A stretch of 64,000 bases of DNA from Hyphodiscus hymeniophilus (lineage: Eukaryota; Ascomycota; Leotiomycetes; Helotiales; Hyphodiscaceae): contig VNKQ01000014.1 in NCBI GenBank assembly GCA_016508695.1, positions 372,001 through 436,000 on the forward strand, in the 5' to 3' direction. Positions within the stretch are counted from its first letter, which is position 1; each line of letters begins with the position of its first letter. The notes below the pieces were generated by a model that was given only the letters and a program-made list of their open reading frames with translations, made no database searches and was not told the origin of the DNA. Position numbers and translations under genes: made by a program. Shown piece after piece: positions 21,703 through 33,220 of this stretch.

Positions 21703-23378
21703 TCAAGCATCAGCCCCCTCTGACTGACCCACGACTTCCGGGACATCTCCACCACCAACCTCAACCCTCTCCCCCTCATCCATCCTCTCAAATGCCTTCT
21801 GTACCTGATGATCCCAATCACTCCAAGCCACGATTCCCCACTCCAGTACACCGACCAGATAAAGCGCAATACATTGTCCTACCCAAAGACCCGCTAATCC
21901 CCACCCATGAAACGCAAGCCAGATCCCCAGTGGTAGAGCGCCACAGTAGTAACTTACAAAGTTGACAGCTGCCCCAATATGCTGTCTTCCCATTCCTCTG
22001 AGACTGCCTCCACAGCTCCCGTTCAAGCCATCTGCGATTTGGAATAATGCAACATAGGGCATGACTTCTGCTGTCAGGCGAATGACGTCTACATCATCGT
22101 TGAATATCTTGGCGTAGAAATTCTTAACTGCCATGAGAATGATGAGGACAAGTAGGCCCATGAACATGCTCAACCAAGCCGCAACATTTGCTGCTCTCGC
22201 TGCACCCTTGGCGTTCTTCGCACCAAGGAGATTCCCGACCCTCGCACTGGCTGCTACGCCAATACCAAATGGGATTGTGTTCATGACTTGATCCGTAGTC
22301 ATTATGACGCTTTGGGCAGCGAGTGGGATCGTCCCGAGTCGTCCAGCGGCTAGAGCTACGATTTCGAAGGCCCACCATTCAGTGCCGACGTGGACTACCC
22401 CTAAAGCGGAGAGACGGGCGAAGGTGGAGATGTTGCGGAGTGAAGCTTTGGTCCATCCACCCCAGCAACGAGAGCCGGCTACGAAGCGGGAGTAGAGGAC
22501 GAGGAGGAGGAAGGAGAGCCAGTAGGAAACACCGGTGGCGAGAGGAGCTCCAATGAGGTGGAGTTTGAAGGTGTATACGAAGAGATAGTTGAGTCCTACG
22601 TTGAGTGGGGAGGTTATGAGGAGGACGTATGTTCCTGGACGCATGATTTCTAAAGGGGTTAGTGAGGGGGATTAAACGAGGGCAGGAACGTACCTTGTGC
22701 CTGGAGATACTTCTTCATAGCTTCGAAATAGATGTATCCTAACCCTCCTGGTATCAATGCAGTTAAGAACTTCGCACTATCCACGCAGATATATTCTTCT
22801 TGTCCCAACAATCGAAAGACAGGCGCTGAACAAGCCCAGAGAATCGCAACTGGAATGTAGAAAGCAGTCAAGACGATAAAACCTCGCTGAAGCAGAACTC
22901 CCAAATCATGAGGGTTCTTGCTACCAGTATATGAAGAAGAAGCCAAAGTATCAAGAGCAGTAGTTCCACCCAGTGCGATAAGCCATGCTGTTGACATGGC
23001 AAACATATAGCTGAATGCCGCAGTAGCCAGAGCTTCAGGACTCAACCGTCCAACAATTAACACCGAGAACGTCTGCAATGAGTTCTGTAATGTGTATGCC
23101 AATATCACCGGCAGAGAACCACGCAGGAGTAGAAGGAATTCCGATAGCCATTTCTTCACCGGAGTAGTTTCTTCGACTTCGTGGGTCTCGCCTTCAGTAT
23201 CTTGATTGGTCGGTTTTGGGAGGAGGGAGGATCGTTCGTCTGGAGGAGTAGAGCTGGGAGAGGGTTTCACTGGTCTTAAGAATTTTGGAAGCCAAGAATT
23301 GGAATCGTCTGAAGGATCCATCCCGTCTGCAGATGCGAAGTTGGACATGCTGCTTCCGGTTGAGTACTTTCGAGACAT
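21703..23378 (-). CDS. MATE-family multidrug/toxin exporter
   Basis: Exons 23378-22694 and 22649-21703, joined across a 44-nt GT-AG intron, give 543 residues. A ~90-residue hydrophilic N-terminal tail is followed by about 12 membrane segments. Family marks include the two symmetric halves, LNVGLNYLFVY at the domain linker, GVAASARVGNLLGA, and GSCGGSLRGMGRQHIGA near helix 10. Eukaryotic MATE proteins exchange organic cations or drugs for protons at the plasma or vacuolar membrane. The substrate is unknown. The gene starts 824 bp from, and is divergent to, the MFS gene at 24202, so the two transporters may share regulation. Confidence 0.9.
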
Positions 23379-24201
23379 TATAACTCGTGGGAATCAAGGA
23401 GAATGAGATTTACTGTCTAGTTCTGCAACTAGAGAGATAGTTTGACAACACATAAAAAACGCAAGAGATGGACCTTGGAGATACTTGGCCAATGATCTAT
23501 AGAAGTAGATCTGCCATTGCAGGACGCTGTAGTGTACCCATTCTCGGACTGCGAATGAGAGTCACCAATTTGCCAGTGGATTGACGGGGATGGCAGGATG
23601 AGATAGGACAGCAACGGGTATTACTGCATAATTGACAAGTTGGATATAATATGTGTAAAGAATGGGTAAAAGTGTTGGTTGACGTCGTGACGACCTTATC
23701 TCCTGCTGCCAGATGATAAGAGCTTTGCGTAATAGTCTACGCAAGGCACGTGATGTAAATATTGGTTACTCTTACCTAAAAATTGACATGTGCAATTGAC
23801 AAATCAGAGAAGAATCTAATTCTCTTACTCATTTGAAACTGCTGTTAAACATCACTTCTTACCTGAGATGTTGGGAATAGCTTCAAGTGAAGCTGCCGTG
23901 TGAGTAAGAACTCGTTTTTTCGTATTTGTATTTCGTCTTTCTTATGCATTGCTTTCTCTCATGACGCGGCACCTCGCCCTCGGCTGAAAGCCGCACCGCG
24001 TCTGATCTTGGACAATTGGTCTCCTTACTTTACCCGGCAGCTTGCTATGCCTTCACTACATAGAACTTGCACATTACAGATACAACTACAACAAGACCCA
24101 ATCCAAAGTTTGCGACACTGCGCTGGCGCATTGGCGATGTCTAGGCGCAATTAAGGTGACGCCACCTGCATCCTCCCTTGAGACGAATCCCCTGCCCCAC
24201 G
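23379..24201. promoter_or_regulatory. Bidirectional promoter region between MATE and MFS transporter genes
   Basis: 823 bp between two divergent ATGs, with no supported gene inside. It is AT-rich in the middle (23600-23900). No specific factor site is claimed. Confidence 0.5.
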
Positions 24202-25986
24202 ATGGCAGCATCCGAATACCCCTTCGAAGACGATCGATCGCAGGAAGAGCAACAAGAGCAACCCCTCCTACCCAACGGCAGTCTCCATCGCACAAAATCA
24301 CGTTCCCATGCCTCTATCATTCACAAAGCCCAATCTCCAAGAGCAATCATCGCCATCCTCTTCACAATCCTATTCATACTAGCATCTGGGGGATATCTAT
24401 TAGCTGTACCAGGTCTGCGATTATATGAGAACATCATATGTCATCATTATTACTATGGATTGGATGGAGAAGGGCACATTGGTTTGGATGGGGATATAGA
24501 CGAGAGTTTATGTAAGGTGGACGAGGTTCAGCATGAATTGAATATTTTACTGGCCGTTTTACACTTTTTGGGTGCTATTCCTGGTATGCCGAAGCACTCA
24601 ATGCAAGAAATTGAAGCTAAATGAGGGTTTAAGCATTATTAATGACGGTGCCATATGGACTACTGGCAGACAGGTGAGAGCTTTATCCGGCTTCCAGGCC
24701 ATCTCTAATTTGCTTAGGATTGGCCGCAAGATCGTCTTTACACTCGCTTTGAGTGGGCTGATACTTTCTGGACTCTGGAGCATTGTCGTATTGTGGTTTT
24801 GGAAGGTTCTCCCAATACGCCTGGTTTGGCTATGTCCGATGTTCCTCTTTATAGGAGGGGGTCAGGCTGTAGCAGGAATGATGTTCTTTGCTATTGGTTC
24901 CGATGTTACTACCGAGTCAGACAGGTGAGCAAAGTCATTGCTAATCCTGCAATCCACAACTGACAACCAATCAGATCTAACATTTTCCTACTTGGGAAAG
25001 TTGCTGGCGTCGTAGCAGAGCTGATCGCTCCTACAGTGGCTTCTTTCCTCATGGCTAAATCGCCATGGATTCCATTTACAATGGGCATAGGACTTTTGAT
25101 GTTTGGGACCAGCCTAATTATACTCATCCCTGAGACTGGACACCGACGTTCAACAGAAGATATTGTTCCTGAGTCTTCTTCTGAGCACAGCTCAGGCGAC
25201 CAAAAGAACTTCGGTTTCTTCACTACTACCAAATTTCAGATTTTGGACGGGTTCAAACGAATTTACGAGGCTTCGATTGTCCTGCACTCGTTGCCCATTC
25301 TTTTCCTCCTTCTCACCTTCCTGACCGAGCCCGTCGGATCGCAGTCGATGGATCTCTCCCTTCGCTACGTCTCGAAACGCTTCTCCTGGGCACTTCGTAA
25401 TACTGGATTTCTACTCTCCCTTACAGGGTTTGTCAAAATCGTCCTCTTGCTAGGTATCCTTCCAGGATTGTCATACTACCTGACAGAACGCCTACATTTC
25501 TCCTCCAAAGCAAAAGATCTCTCGCTTGCTCGATATTCCGCTGTCATGTTGTTTATTGGCGCTTTGATTTTTGCTGTGAGTCCCACAGTCGATGTCACAA
25601 TCATCGGTCTGGTAATCTACACTTTGGGAGTGGGTTTCTGTTCCTTAACTCGCTCCCTCATTACGACTTTTGTCGATAAACAACATGTTGCTCGCCTGTA
25701 TGCTGCTATCGCTGTGGTGGAGGTAGTCACTACTCTGGCTGCTGGCCCTTCGCTTGCTGCACTCTATTCTGTCGGATTGAAGATGAAAGGAGCTTGGCTT
25801 GCGTTACCATTCTATGTTCTAGCTCTTGTTTGTTTCTTGGGCGGACTTGGGGTATGGTGCTTTGGATTCCTCGCCCCAAAACAGGAGGAGATGCCTTATG
25901 GAGATGAAGATCGAGACTCAATCATTGGAAATACTCTCTTTCTACACGACGACACAGCAGAGACTGGCCTTTTGCATAGGATCTAG
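24202..25986 (+). CDS. MFS transporter, vesicular-amine/drug-antiporter-like
   Basis: Exons 24202-24583, 24681-24924 and 24975-25986 give 545 residues exactly in frame. The hydrophilic head is followed by TM1 (AIIAILFTILFILASGGYLLAV), and about 12 helices in total. The first junction was chosen because only an acceptor at 24680 restores the frame and yields the expected helix-2 to motif-A spacing, IPALSGFQAISNLLRIGRK. That motif A (SNLLRIGRK) is divergent from the usual GxLADrxGRK. A second block, FIGGGQAVAGMMFFAIGSDVT, is like the antiporter-type helix 4/5 region. The substrate is unknown. It lies divergent to the MATE gene and convergent (88 bp) with the epimerase-like gene. Confidence 0.8.
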
Positions 25987-26074
25987 ACGTGAAAATGGCT
26001 TGGTTATCAAACAGTATGCTTTAATTTTCAAGACATGTGGACTTTGGTTATTCCAGTCCAGACGGAAATCACTT

Positions 26075-27211
26075 TCAAACGCCCTTGTTCTTCATCTCCG
26101 CCATCATCTTCTGGATCCTTGTCTGATATCCTCTCGCGATGGCCACTTCATACGCAAGTCGATACTGTTTCAATCCCTTTGAAAATAGCTGTCTCTGGTC
26201 ACGAAACCCAGTCAATTTCCTCAACTTATCGCTTCCTGTCCACTGTGAGAAGCCTACCAAAGCTAGAGGACCCATCAGCAGCTTTCTACCAGCAATTCAA
26301 TTGGGACTACTGCCACAAACCAAGCACAGTCACATACCTCGATCAAAAGCCTCATCGGCCCTCCCATCCGGAACCTTTCCGAACCTAACTTCGGCAATGC
26401 GATACTCCGTCCCAAGCGCATAAGCAATTTCCTCCAACGTCTCAAACCTAGAGCTTGAGATATTAAAACACTCACCCGCTACCTTGCTCCTCATCCCATC
26501 TCGCAACGATTTCTCATGCTCATTTGCGAGCGCTACATATGCATCACCACAATCATCCACATGCATGGCATGAAGAATAGTCTTCGGATGCTCATTGAAC
26601 TGCAAAACACCCTTTTCTCCCCCCTCTCTCGCTAAACGGAAGAAATCGCCGTAGAAGCTTGAGGATAGACCATATACATTCGTCGGTCTCAGAAGTGCTG
26701 CGTCGAAAAGCTCCTTATGATCTAGGATCTTTCCAGCGTATGCAGCGCGATCTACTGCGAATGGCGGAGGTTTGATGGGAGATTCTTCGGTATGTGGTTT
26801 CAGGCCGGGAGAATCGGCGACGAGATCCATCATTCCGTAGTCCTTGCAACCGGATGTGAAGAGCACCAGCGGCCTGGACTGGCGGTTTTCAAGCCGTTTC
26901 TTGGAGAGCACAGTGAGGAGCGAAACGATATCGTTGTAGTGAGGGATGTAGTTTGTTATCTGCTCTGTGGTGGACACTATCACGTCGAATGTCAGGTCAT
27001 CGGGAAGAGTTGAGACGAAAGCTTGATCGCTGGGTGAGCCGAGGAGGGGGATCATCTCTTCGGCTGCGAGGTCATCGAGGAGGGCCTTGTTACGGACGAG
27101 GCCGTAGGTTGTCCATCCAGCTCGTACAAATGAACGAGCTACTGCGTTACCTATGTAACCGTTTGCTCCTGTCACGAGCACGGTTTTGGCAGCAGGGTCA
27201 GACATGCTCAT
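26075..27211 (-). CDS. NAD(P)-binding epimerase/dehydratase-like protein (extended or atypical SDR)
   Basis: Exons 27211-26338 and 26262-26075, joined across a 75-nt intron, give 353 residues. The first ATG is at 27211 (MSMSDPAAKT); the longer ORF uses a TTG. The N-terminal Rossmann motif is VTGANGYIGNAVARSF. Later marks are LLRPTNVYG and HVDDCGDAYVAL, typical of extended SDR epimerases, and WTGSDKLRKLTGF near the C-terminus. The usual YxxxK catalytic motif is replaced by AAYAGKILDHK, so catalysis may differ or the protein may only bind the cofactor. The acceptor at 26263 was chosen because it restores the frame and the SQWTGS block. It is probably cytosolic; the substrate is unknown. Confidence 0.8.
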
Positions 27212-27601
27212 GTCTGAAGACAGAATCAAGCACTTAATCGAGAAGAATCAATATTGGGAGAGATTGGAACTGATAGAAGGGACTTTCATGATTTCTCAAT
27301 TATCTTCACGCTAGAACGTCACTTCTCTAATCAGTCGGATTTCCGGAAACAAGGTTATTCCGACTTCTTGTCATGAAGTTGATTTCAAAGCAAGCACGTG
27401 ATAGTCCAGGTCAACAATTCAGAGGATCCCAATTATCCACTCAAAGCAGGAATTGGAAGCAAGAGAACACAAAGGGTTTTTTGTAGATGCCCTGATTATT
27501 TTCGAAACTGGACAATGAGGAGATTATACGAAGATACGTTATATTTCATATCTGCCATACACATTCGGATCATTCATATCTTATGGATCATCCAATTCGC
27601 T
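27212..27601. other. Short intergenic stretch
   Basis: About 390 bp between the epimerase-like start and the 3' end of the Gln-rich gene, both on the minus strand. No gene was seen. Confidence 0.5.
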
Positions 27602-30600
27602 TTATACGCTTTGCCTTCTCGTCTTTCTCTCTCCTTCTCCACCTTTCGCTTGTTGTTCAGTTGTTCTAGGTTCCATAATATGCTGAGGCCCTTTCATTCG
27701 CTTTGGGTCCTCCTCCCTCTCACTATCCGCCTTGCGCTTATTGCTCTGGGCTGGCACCATCTGCTGGGGTTCCATCATCTGCTGTGGTCTTATCATCTGC
27801 TGTGGTCCGATCATTTGATGTGACTCCATCATCTGCTGAGGTCCCTTTATCCGCTTTGAATCCTCTTCTCTCTCACTATACGACTTGCGCTTATTGCTCT
27901 GGGCTGCCACCATCTGCTGGGGTTCCATAATCTGCTGTGGTCTCATTATCTGCTGTGGTCCCATTATTTGCTGGTGTTCTATCATCTGCGTTGGCTCCAC
28001 CATCTGCTGTGGTCTTATCATCTGCTGTGGTCCTATCTGCTGTGTTCCTACCATTTGATATGGCTCCATCATATTCTGAGCTCCCTTCATTGGCGTTGGA
28101 TCCTCCTCATTCCCACTCTCCGCCTTGCGTTTGTTATTTTGGGCTACCACCGTCTGCTGATATGCCATCTGCTGTGGAATTGCTTGACCATTCTTACGAG
28201 CACGAGCTTGATGGATCATCATCGAGATCCATTGATGCATTCTGTTGGCCCGAAATTTCTTAGCTTGTTCTTCACTCATAAGTCCAAGATTTCTTTGATA
28301 TTCCTCTTCGCTAGAAGCCTGAAACTGAAGGTATCTTGGGACGTTGCCAGGCATGTTCATCTCTTTCTGATAAACCTGCTCCATAGCTTGTCGTCTCTCA
28401 GCGATCTGGGCAGGTGTGAGCTGAGCTCCCTTGTTGGGCTCAGGGTGGCCAGCTTGATTCTGAATAATTGCATGTTGGCCAGCGACTGGAGTCTGGGGTT
28501 GCGATTTCAGGCCTAAATGTCCGCTTCGATTCTGAACATCTGCACTTTGATGTGTGCCAGACACCTGTTGGGGCTGCGATTTGAGACCTTGTTGTCTGAG
28601 GCCTTGTTGTCCAGCTAGATTCGAAACGACCGCAATTTGGGGAGCGACTGGAGCCTGGGCTCGCATATTGGGGCCTTGTCCAGCAAGATTTTGAACGACT
28701 GCATTGTAGTGAGCGGTCGGAGCTTGGGCCTGCATATTTTGGCCTATTAGTCCAGCTTGATTTTGAATGACTGCATATTGGTGAGCAGCCAAAGCCTGCT
28801 GGGGCTGCGATTTTACACCTGGTCGTCCAGCCTGATTTTGCATGACTGCATTTTGGCGAGCAACTGGAGCTTGGGCTTCCATATCTTGGCCTTGTCCAGC
28901 TTGATTTTGAATGACAGCATTATAATGAGCGGTCAGGCTCTGTTGGGGCTGTGATAGGAGGCCTGGTTGTCCAGCTTGATTCTGGAAAACTGCACTTTGA
29001 TGGACGACTGGGACCTGATTGGGTTGCATCTCTCGAGGTCGTTGCTGTGTTTGGTTCTGAAAGGCTGCGTTTTGCTGATTTGCTATGACTTTATGAATGG
29101 GCTGCATCATTCGGTCTGACTGCTCGACTGGTTGCTGAACAGCAGATGCATAGGGAAATGGGTACATCATTCGATCAGGCGTGGATCGACTCGTATATAT
29201 TGCCATTTGATACTCATTCAATTTTACTGCGTCAATTTGGGGAGTTGGGTGTCGTCGCTGTACTGGATTCTTAGTGGCTGGGTTCTGTTGAATAGTTGGG
29301 ACTTGAGGCGCTGCTACGGCGTCGAGTCTCGCGTCTTGATTCCGAATTGTCTCATTCTGACGAACCAATGGGGTCTGTGGCCGCTGTAGAGACACACTAG
29401 GGGCTTGGTGGAGTTGCTCCTCAGTACTCGAGTTCTTGGTAGGGATCGGGGTTCGCAGGTTAGGTGTACCGGACTGCTCGAATTGACTCCACATACGCGT
29501 GCCATTGTCAATGATTGAGGCTTGCACCTTGGGTGTACCAATTCGCCCGACCTGACTCTCCATGTCTGAGATCTTGTCTGAGATCTTGTCAGAGATCTTG
29601 TCAGAGATCGGAGTTTGTGCCTTGGGTGTTCCAATTCGCTCGACTTGACTCTCCATGTTTGAGATCTTGTCAGCGTATGGCGCTCGAGGCTTGGGCGACA
29701 CGATGATGTTGCCTTCCTCGGCTTCATTCTCGAGGGGTGCTGCTTCATCATCGACTGGATCTTGTGGCTGGTCTGTAATAGTTGTATAGGTTGGCTGGAT
29801 CTGGTCACCAATTATTGGTCTATTGTAAACAACTTGACCTTGGATCCGCTGGGTTGGTTTCATTCTTCGTATGCCCGCATCTCTGTTCTCTTTTTGGCGT
29901 TCTTTGATGAGCGCAATTTGTTCAATGTTAGGAGCTGACTTGGCCACAGGTCTTCTGTGGGCTTGTTGAAGAGTCGACCAACGGGGAGCTTTTGAGGATT
30001 CACCGTAAGGGTTTTTCGGTGGTTGAATCATGGGTTGTTGAGTTGACGGATTGAGTTGAGGCTTTGGGATATGCGAAGGAGGTCTCTTAGACTTTTGAGT
30101 AGTCGAATCATGTTGAACCACCGGTGTAGTTGCTTGCATGGCGGATGTCTGTTGAAGCTTTGGAATCCTTGAATGAATTCTATTTACCTCCTGAGTTGCC
30201 GGGCCTCGTTGAATCTTCCTAGTGGATGCTTGCATAGCGGATGGCTTGTGAAGTGTTGGAATTTTTGAATGAGTTCTGCCTGCCTGTTGAGTGGCCGGGC
30301 CATGCTGAACCTTCTGCATCGATGCTCGCACCGGGGAGCCTCGTTGTGGGGACATCATTCTTGAATCCGAGGTGGAAGATATTGGTGACATTATGTGACG
30401 ATCTAGACTAGCACGCGGGAGATGCGATGAGCTTGAAACACTGGCTGGTGGTGTTGCCGAAGTTGATGGACTTCCACGTCGCTGTTGACCTTGTTGTTGA
30501 GGGGGCTGCTGGTGTTGATGATCAAGTTGATGGTGCTGAGCTCTCTGGATTTGACGCTGGACTCTCTCAATTTCTGTAATCCAAAGCGGATCAGTGGGAA

Positions 30601-31332
30601 TGCCCGTCTCTGTCCAAAAGAGAGGCTCTGTCTCAGTTATGTCGCCACGCAAACGTCCCATGATAGTTTGAATCCATTGTGGTTGGACCCCACATTTGCG
30701 AAGGAATTCCAAACCTGCTTTCCACTTCTCTTTGTCTTCCTTGTCTAGATATCCAGTCATCATTTGTTTATCGAATCCGGGTGTATTCTTCAATGTGTCT
30801 TTGGTGTGGTGTGGATCCCAGTAGACAAGTGCATTGTTGAGAACAATCTTGTATCCTTGTGGCGATGGGACAATACTTTGTATAGAGAGAGCCATAGGTA
30901 CTCTGCCGGTGTGTCTGCCGTGCCTTTTGTCAAGCATTGCCTGGATCTCTGGGGTGAGCTTGCAGACAAGTCCATAGGCACCCTTCGTGATGGGCTCTGC
31001 ATTAGCTGAAAGCACAGCCGGCGAGATATTAGGGCCTTGAGACATGCCATTTGGGTACAAGAAGGCTGGACGAATATTTGGCTGGTCTGGTGATTACAAA
31101 ATTTAGCTTCTGAGACGAGGTAGGTGGGGATACATCTATAACACGTACGAAGTTCATTCATATGCCAAGTCCATCCATTGAGGAAACCCAGGGAGATCCT
31201 CGATTTATCAGTCCCGAAGTGTTGTTGAAATTCCTCGAGGAGAAAGTGATTGTCGTATGCGAAATAGAGAGCTGGCTTGGGACGCCCCTCTGGGATACCT
31301 GAGAGGAAGGGAGTGAACTGGTAGATACTCAT
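27602..31332 (-). CDS. GGCT-like N-terminal domain fused to long Gln-rich repeat tail
   Basis: Exons 31332-31149 and 31086-27602, across a 62-nt intron, give 1222 residues. Residues ~20-130 follow the gamma-glutamylcyclotransferase (AIG2-like) pattern: LYFAYDNHF at 22-30 (usually YGSN), GWTWHMNEL, then AYGLVCKLTPEIQAMLDKRHG at 98-118, where the usual catalytic Glu is His117. The remaining ~1000 residues are low-complexity: 4-residue KISD repeats, ~25-30 residue modules built on AVxQNQAGxxG...SQPQQ, and C-terminal modules of QQM-I/M-xPQQ with NKRK patches that may serve as nuclear signals. The tail resembles a prion-like or transcriptional-coactivator segment. Enzyme activity is doubtful; the GGCT relation is inferred from motif order only. 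Confidence 0.7.
27670..28140 (-). repeat. In-gene repeats encoding QQM/NKRK modules
   Basis: On the + strand, the words catctgctg-ggt and ctctcactatnc-nctt-cgcttattg recur. They encode three related modules, each a run of MIGPQQMI-type units followed by NKRK, an acidic block and KGPQ/KGAQ. Confidence 0.7.
29565..29612 (-). repeat. 12-bp in-frame tandem repeat (KISD)
   Basis: The unit tctgagatcttg stands four times with slight variation. On the minus strand it encodes repeated Asp-Lys-Ile-Ser. Length changes by whole units would keep the reading frame. Confidence 0.75.
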
Positions 31333-33220
31333 GATTGCGATATTATCGAGTTGTCGATCGAGTCTTATCGTAGACTTTGGTATTGGGTTGCGGAGTTGGT
31401 GTTGGAGACGATGATGAGCTGATGACGCGAATGGCTCGTGAATATCGTCAAAGAAGGTTTGAAGAGTCTGATGTAGGGAGAAGAAAAGCGTGTAAATGAT
31501 TTTTGAAATGGTTGTGGAGTGTGCAACTGTCGTGGTCTGTCGCTAGCTTGTTGTCAAAGGTGAAGAGATCGCGAATGCGCGTACCGAAACAACGGCGAGG
31601 CAACACAATTCCGTAGACCAAGACTGTGGTCCCAGTCAACCTCGGGGAACATTTAACAAGGCAGTTGGATAGAATTCAGTTGTATTGTTAGTTGATCGTT
31701 GTTGAGGGACGCGCCAGGAAGTTTTGTGGACAACAGGCACAAATTCAAAAGACACTCAATATTTCAGAAGCCGCAAATTACACGTGGAATATTTTCTCCA
31801 GTATCCAACTTAGTTCATAATCTAAGCCCACCATTCTGGCCATCTCATGCACGACTTGCAAGCTGGTAGGTCGAAACATCGTTGATCTCCAATACTGCTT
31901 TTAAAGCCCAAAAGCTCTATCTTCGAAGCGTCCAAGTATCAACATAGCCGACCATTCAAAGTTATTTCAACACCATTCCAAGTCGCAACAACCTAATAAC
32001 ATAATACCATTGTGCTTGGATTTCTCCTGACGCGTACACATATTGAAGAAGGTTCTTGGACGTTGAGAGCAGAATGAGTGAATGAAAGCCAAGATTGTAA
32101 TGCAATACCCTCGTGAGAGTCGTGGAGGCAGATTGATAACTCCGTCAATCTCTTCTATGGAACAAGCAAGCGTCTTGAAAAGGAAAGCAGCGTTGATATC
32201 CATCATGGATATGTTGCTTCCAAAGCACTCTAAAGCCTATCTCGAAAGATTTCTATTAAGCAGCAAGCATTTAATTCACATAAACATTCAATTGATGGGG
32301 TCATATCATCCTCGAGGGATTCCCAGGTATGTGAAGAAGACCACTTAGATCACATGGTATGGCTTCCTTGAGCGGGAGATACTGATGCATATTCCAGCCT
32401 AGTTTGGTGGGAGAGCTTCACCCAGAAAAACTAAGCAGTTCTACTCGATGCTCTCACCCTCAATCATACTGCTGCACTGCAGAAGCCATAAAATAAGCTT
32501 GGGAGCTAAGCATCTCATCTCAGGCTCTATGAGCGTCGGACTCGACACAACAGAAGTAGTGAGTAGGCCTGCGCTTTGACGCAGACCGACAATGAAGACT
32601 CCCTCCAATGGTTTGTCCTCGGAGCAGAAGCACTGCCATTGGAGGCAGTGTAATGGAGACAGAAGTCTGACGACGATCGAAGTGAGGTGAGGTCAGGTAT
32701 TAAGCGAGATTTTGTCTTTTAGCCTTGGAACTGAGGCATGCCACAATTATCTAATTATCTCCATTCTCATACCTTCTCCTTTCTCCGAGCTTCTCCTTGA
32801 AAAGATCGTTTCTAAATTTCGTATGCTTACGAACGGAAAAAACGAAATTAAGAGGTTAGGCTAACCCAATGCTTCGATCTGGGGAAGTGAAGAAGCAGTG
32901 GCATCACAGATGTGTCTCTCTACATTTGAAAGCCTTGTCCATACATCCATATATTGGAAGCAATCACAAAGAATGGTGATTTCGCGCTGTAATTTGACTA
33001 ACATAAAATACTCCCAATATCGACTCTTGAGAGCTTCAAACTTGATGAAGATGATCAAAAACAAACAGGATAGAGTCGTAGATTTGATAAGAAATGAAAT
33101 AGATCATTGAAGGTCTGCTTATTGATTAAACTTGGTATCGCAAAGCTTGTCAATAATGTGCTCTCAAAGATTATCATGGCAACAAGCATCACCACCCCGT
33201 ACCAGAATCACCCGTGATAC
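31333..33220. other. Intergenic, no supported gene
   Basis: About 1.9 kb between two minus-strand genes. The ORFs at 32082-32348 (+), 32861-33064 (-) and 32898-33110 (+) are not recognisable. Two overlapping hairpin-forming dyads lie at 32602-32650. Confidence 0.55.
32602..32650. repeat. Overlapping inverted repeats
   Basis: cctccaatgg (32602-32611) pairs perfectly with ccattggagg (32636-32645). cactgcc (32631-32637) pairs with ggcagtg (32644-32650). The two pairings share bases and cannot form together. Confidence 0.6.

Noticed and set aside
27703..28516. Long + strand ORFs opposite the Gln-rich gene
   Set aside because: They are antisense shadows of a repetitive coding region; their repeats mirror the codons of the real gene.
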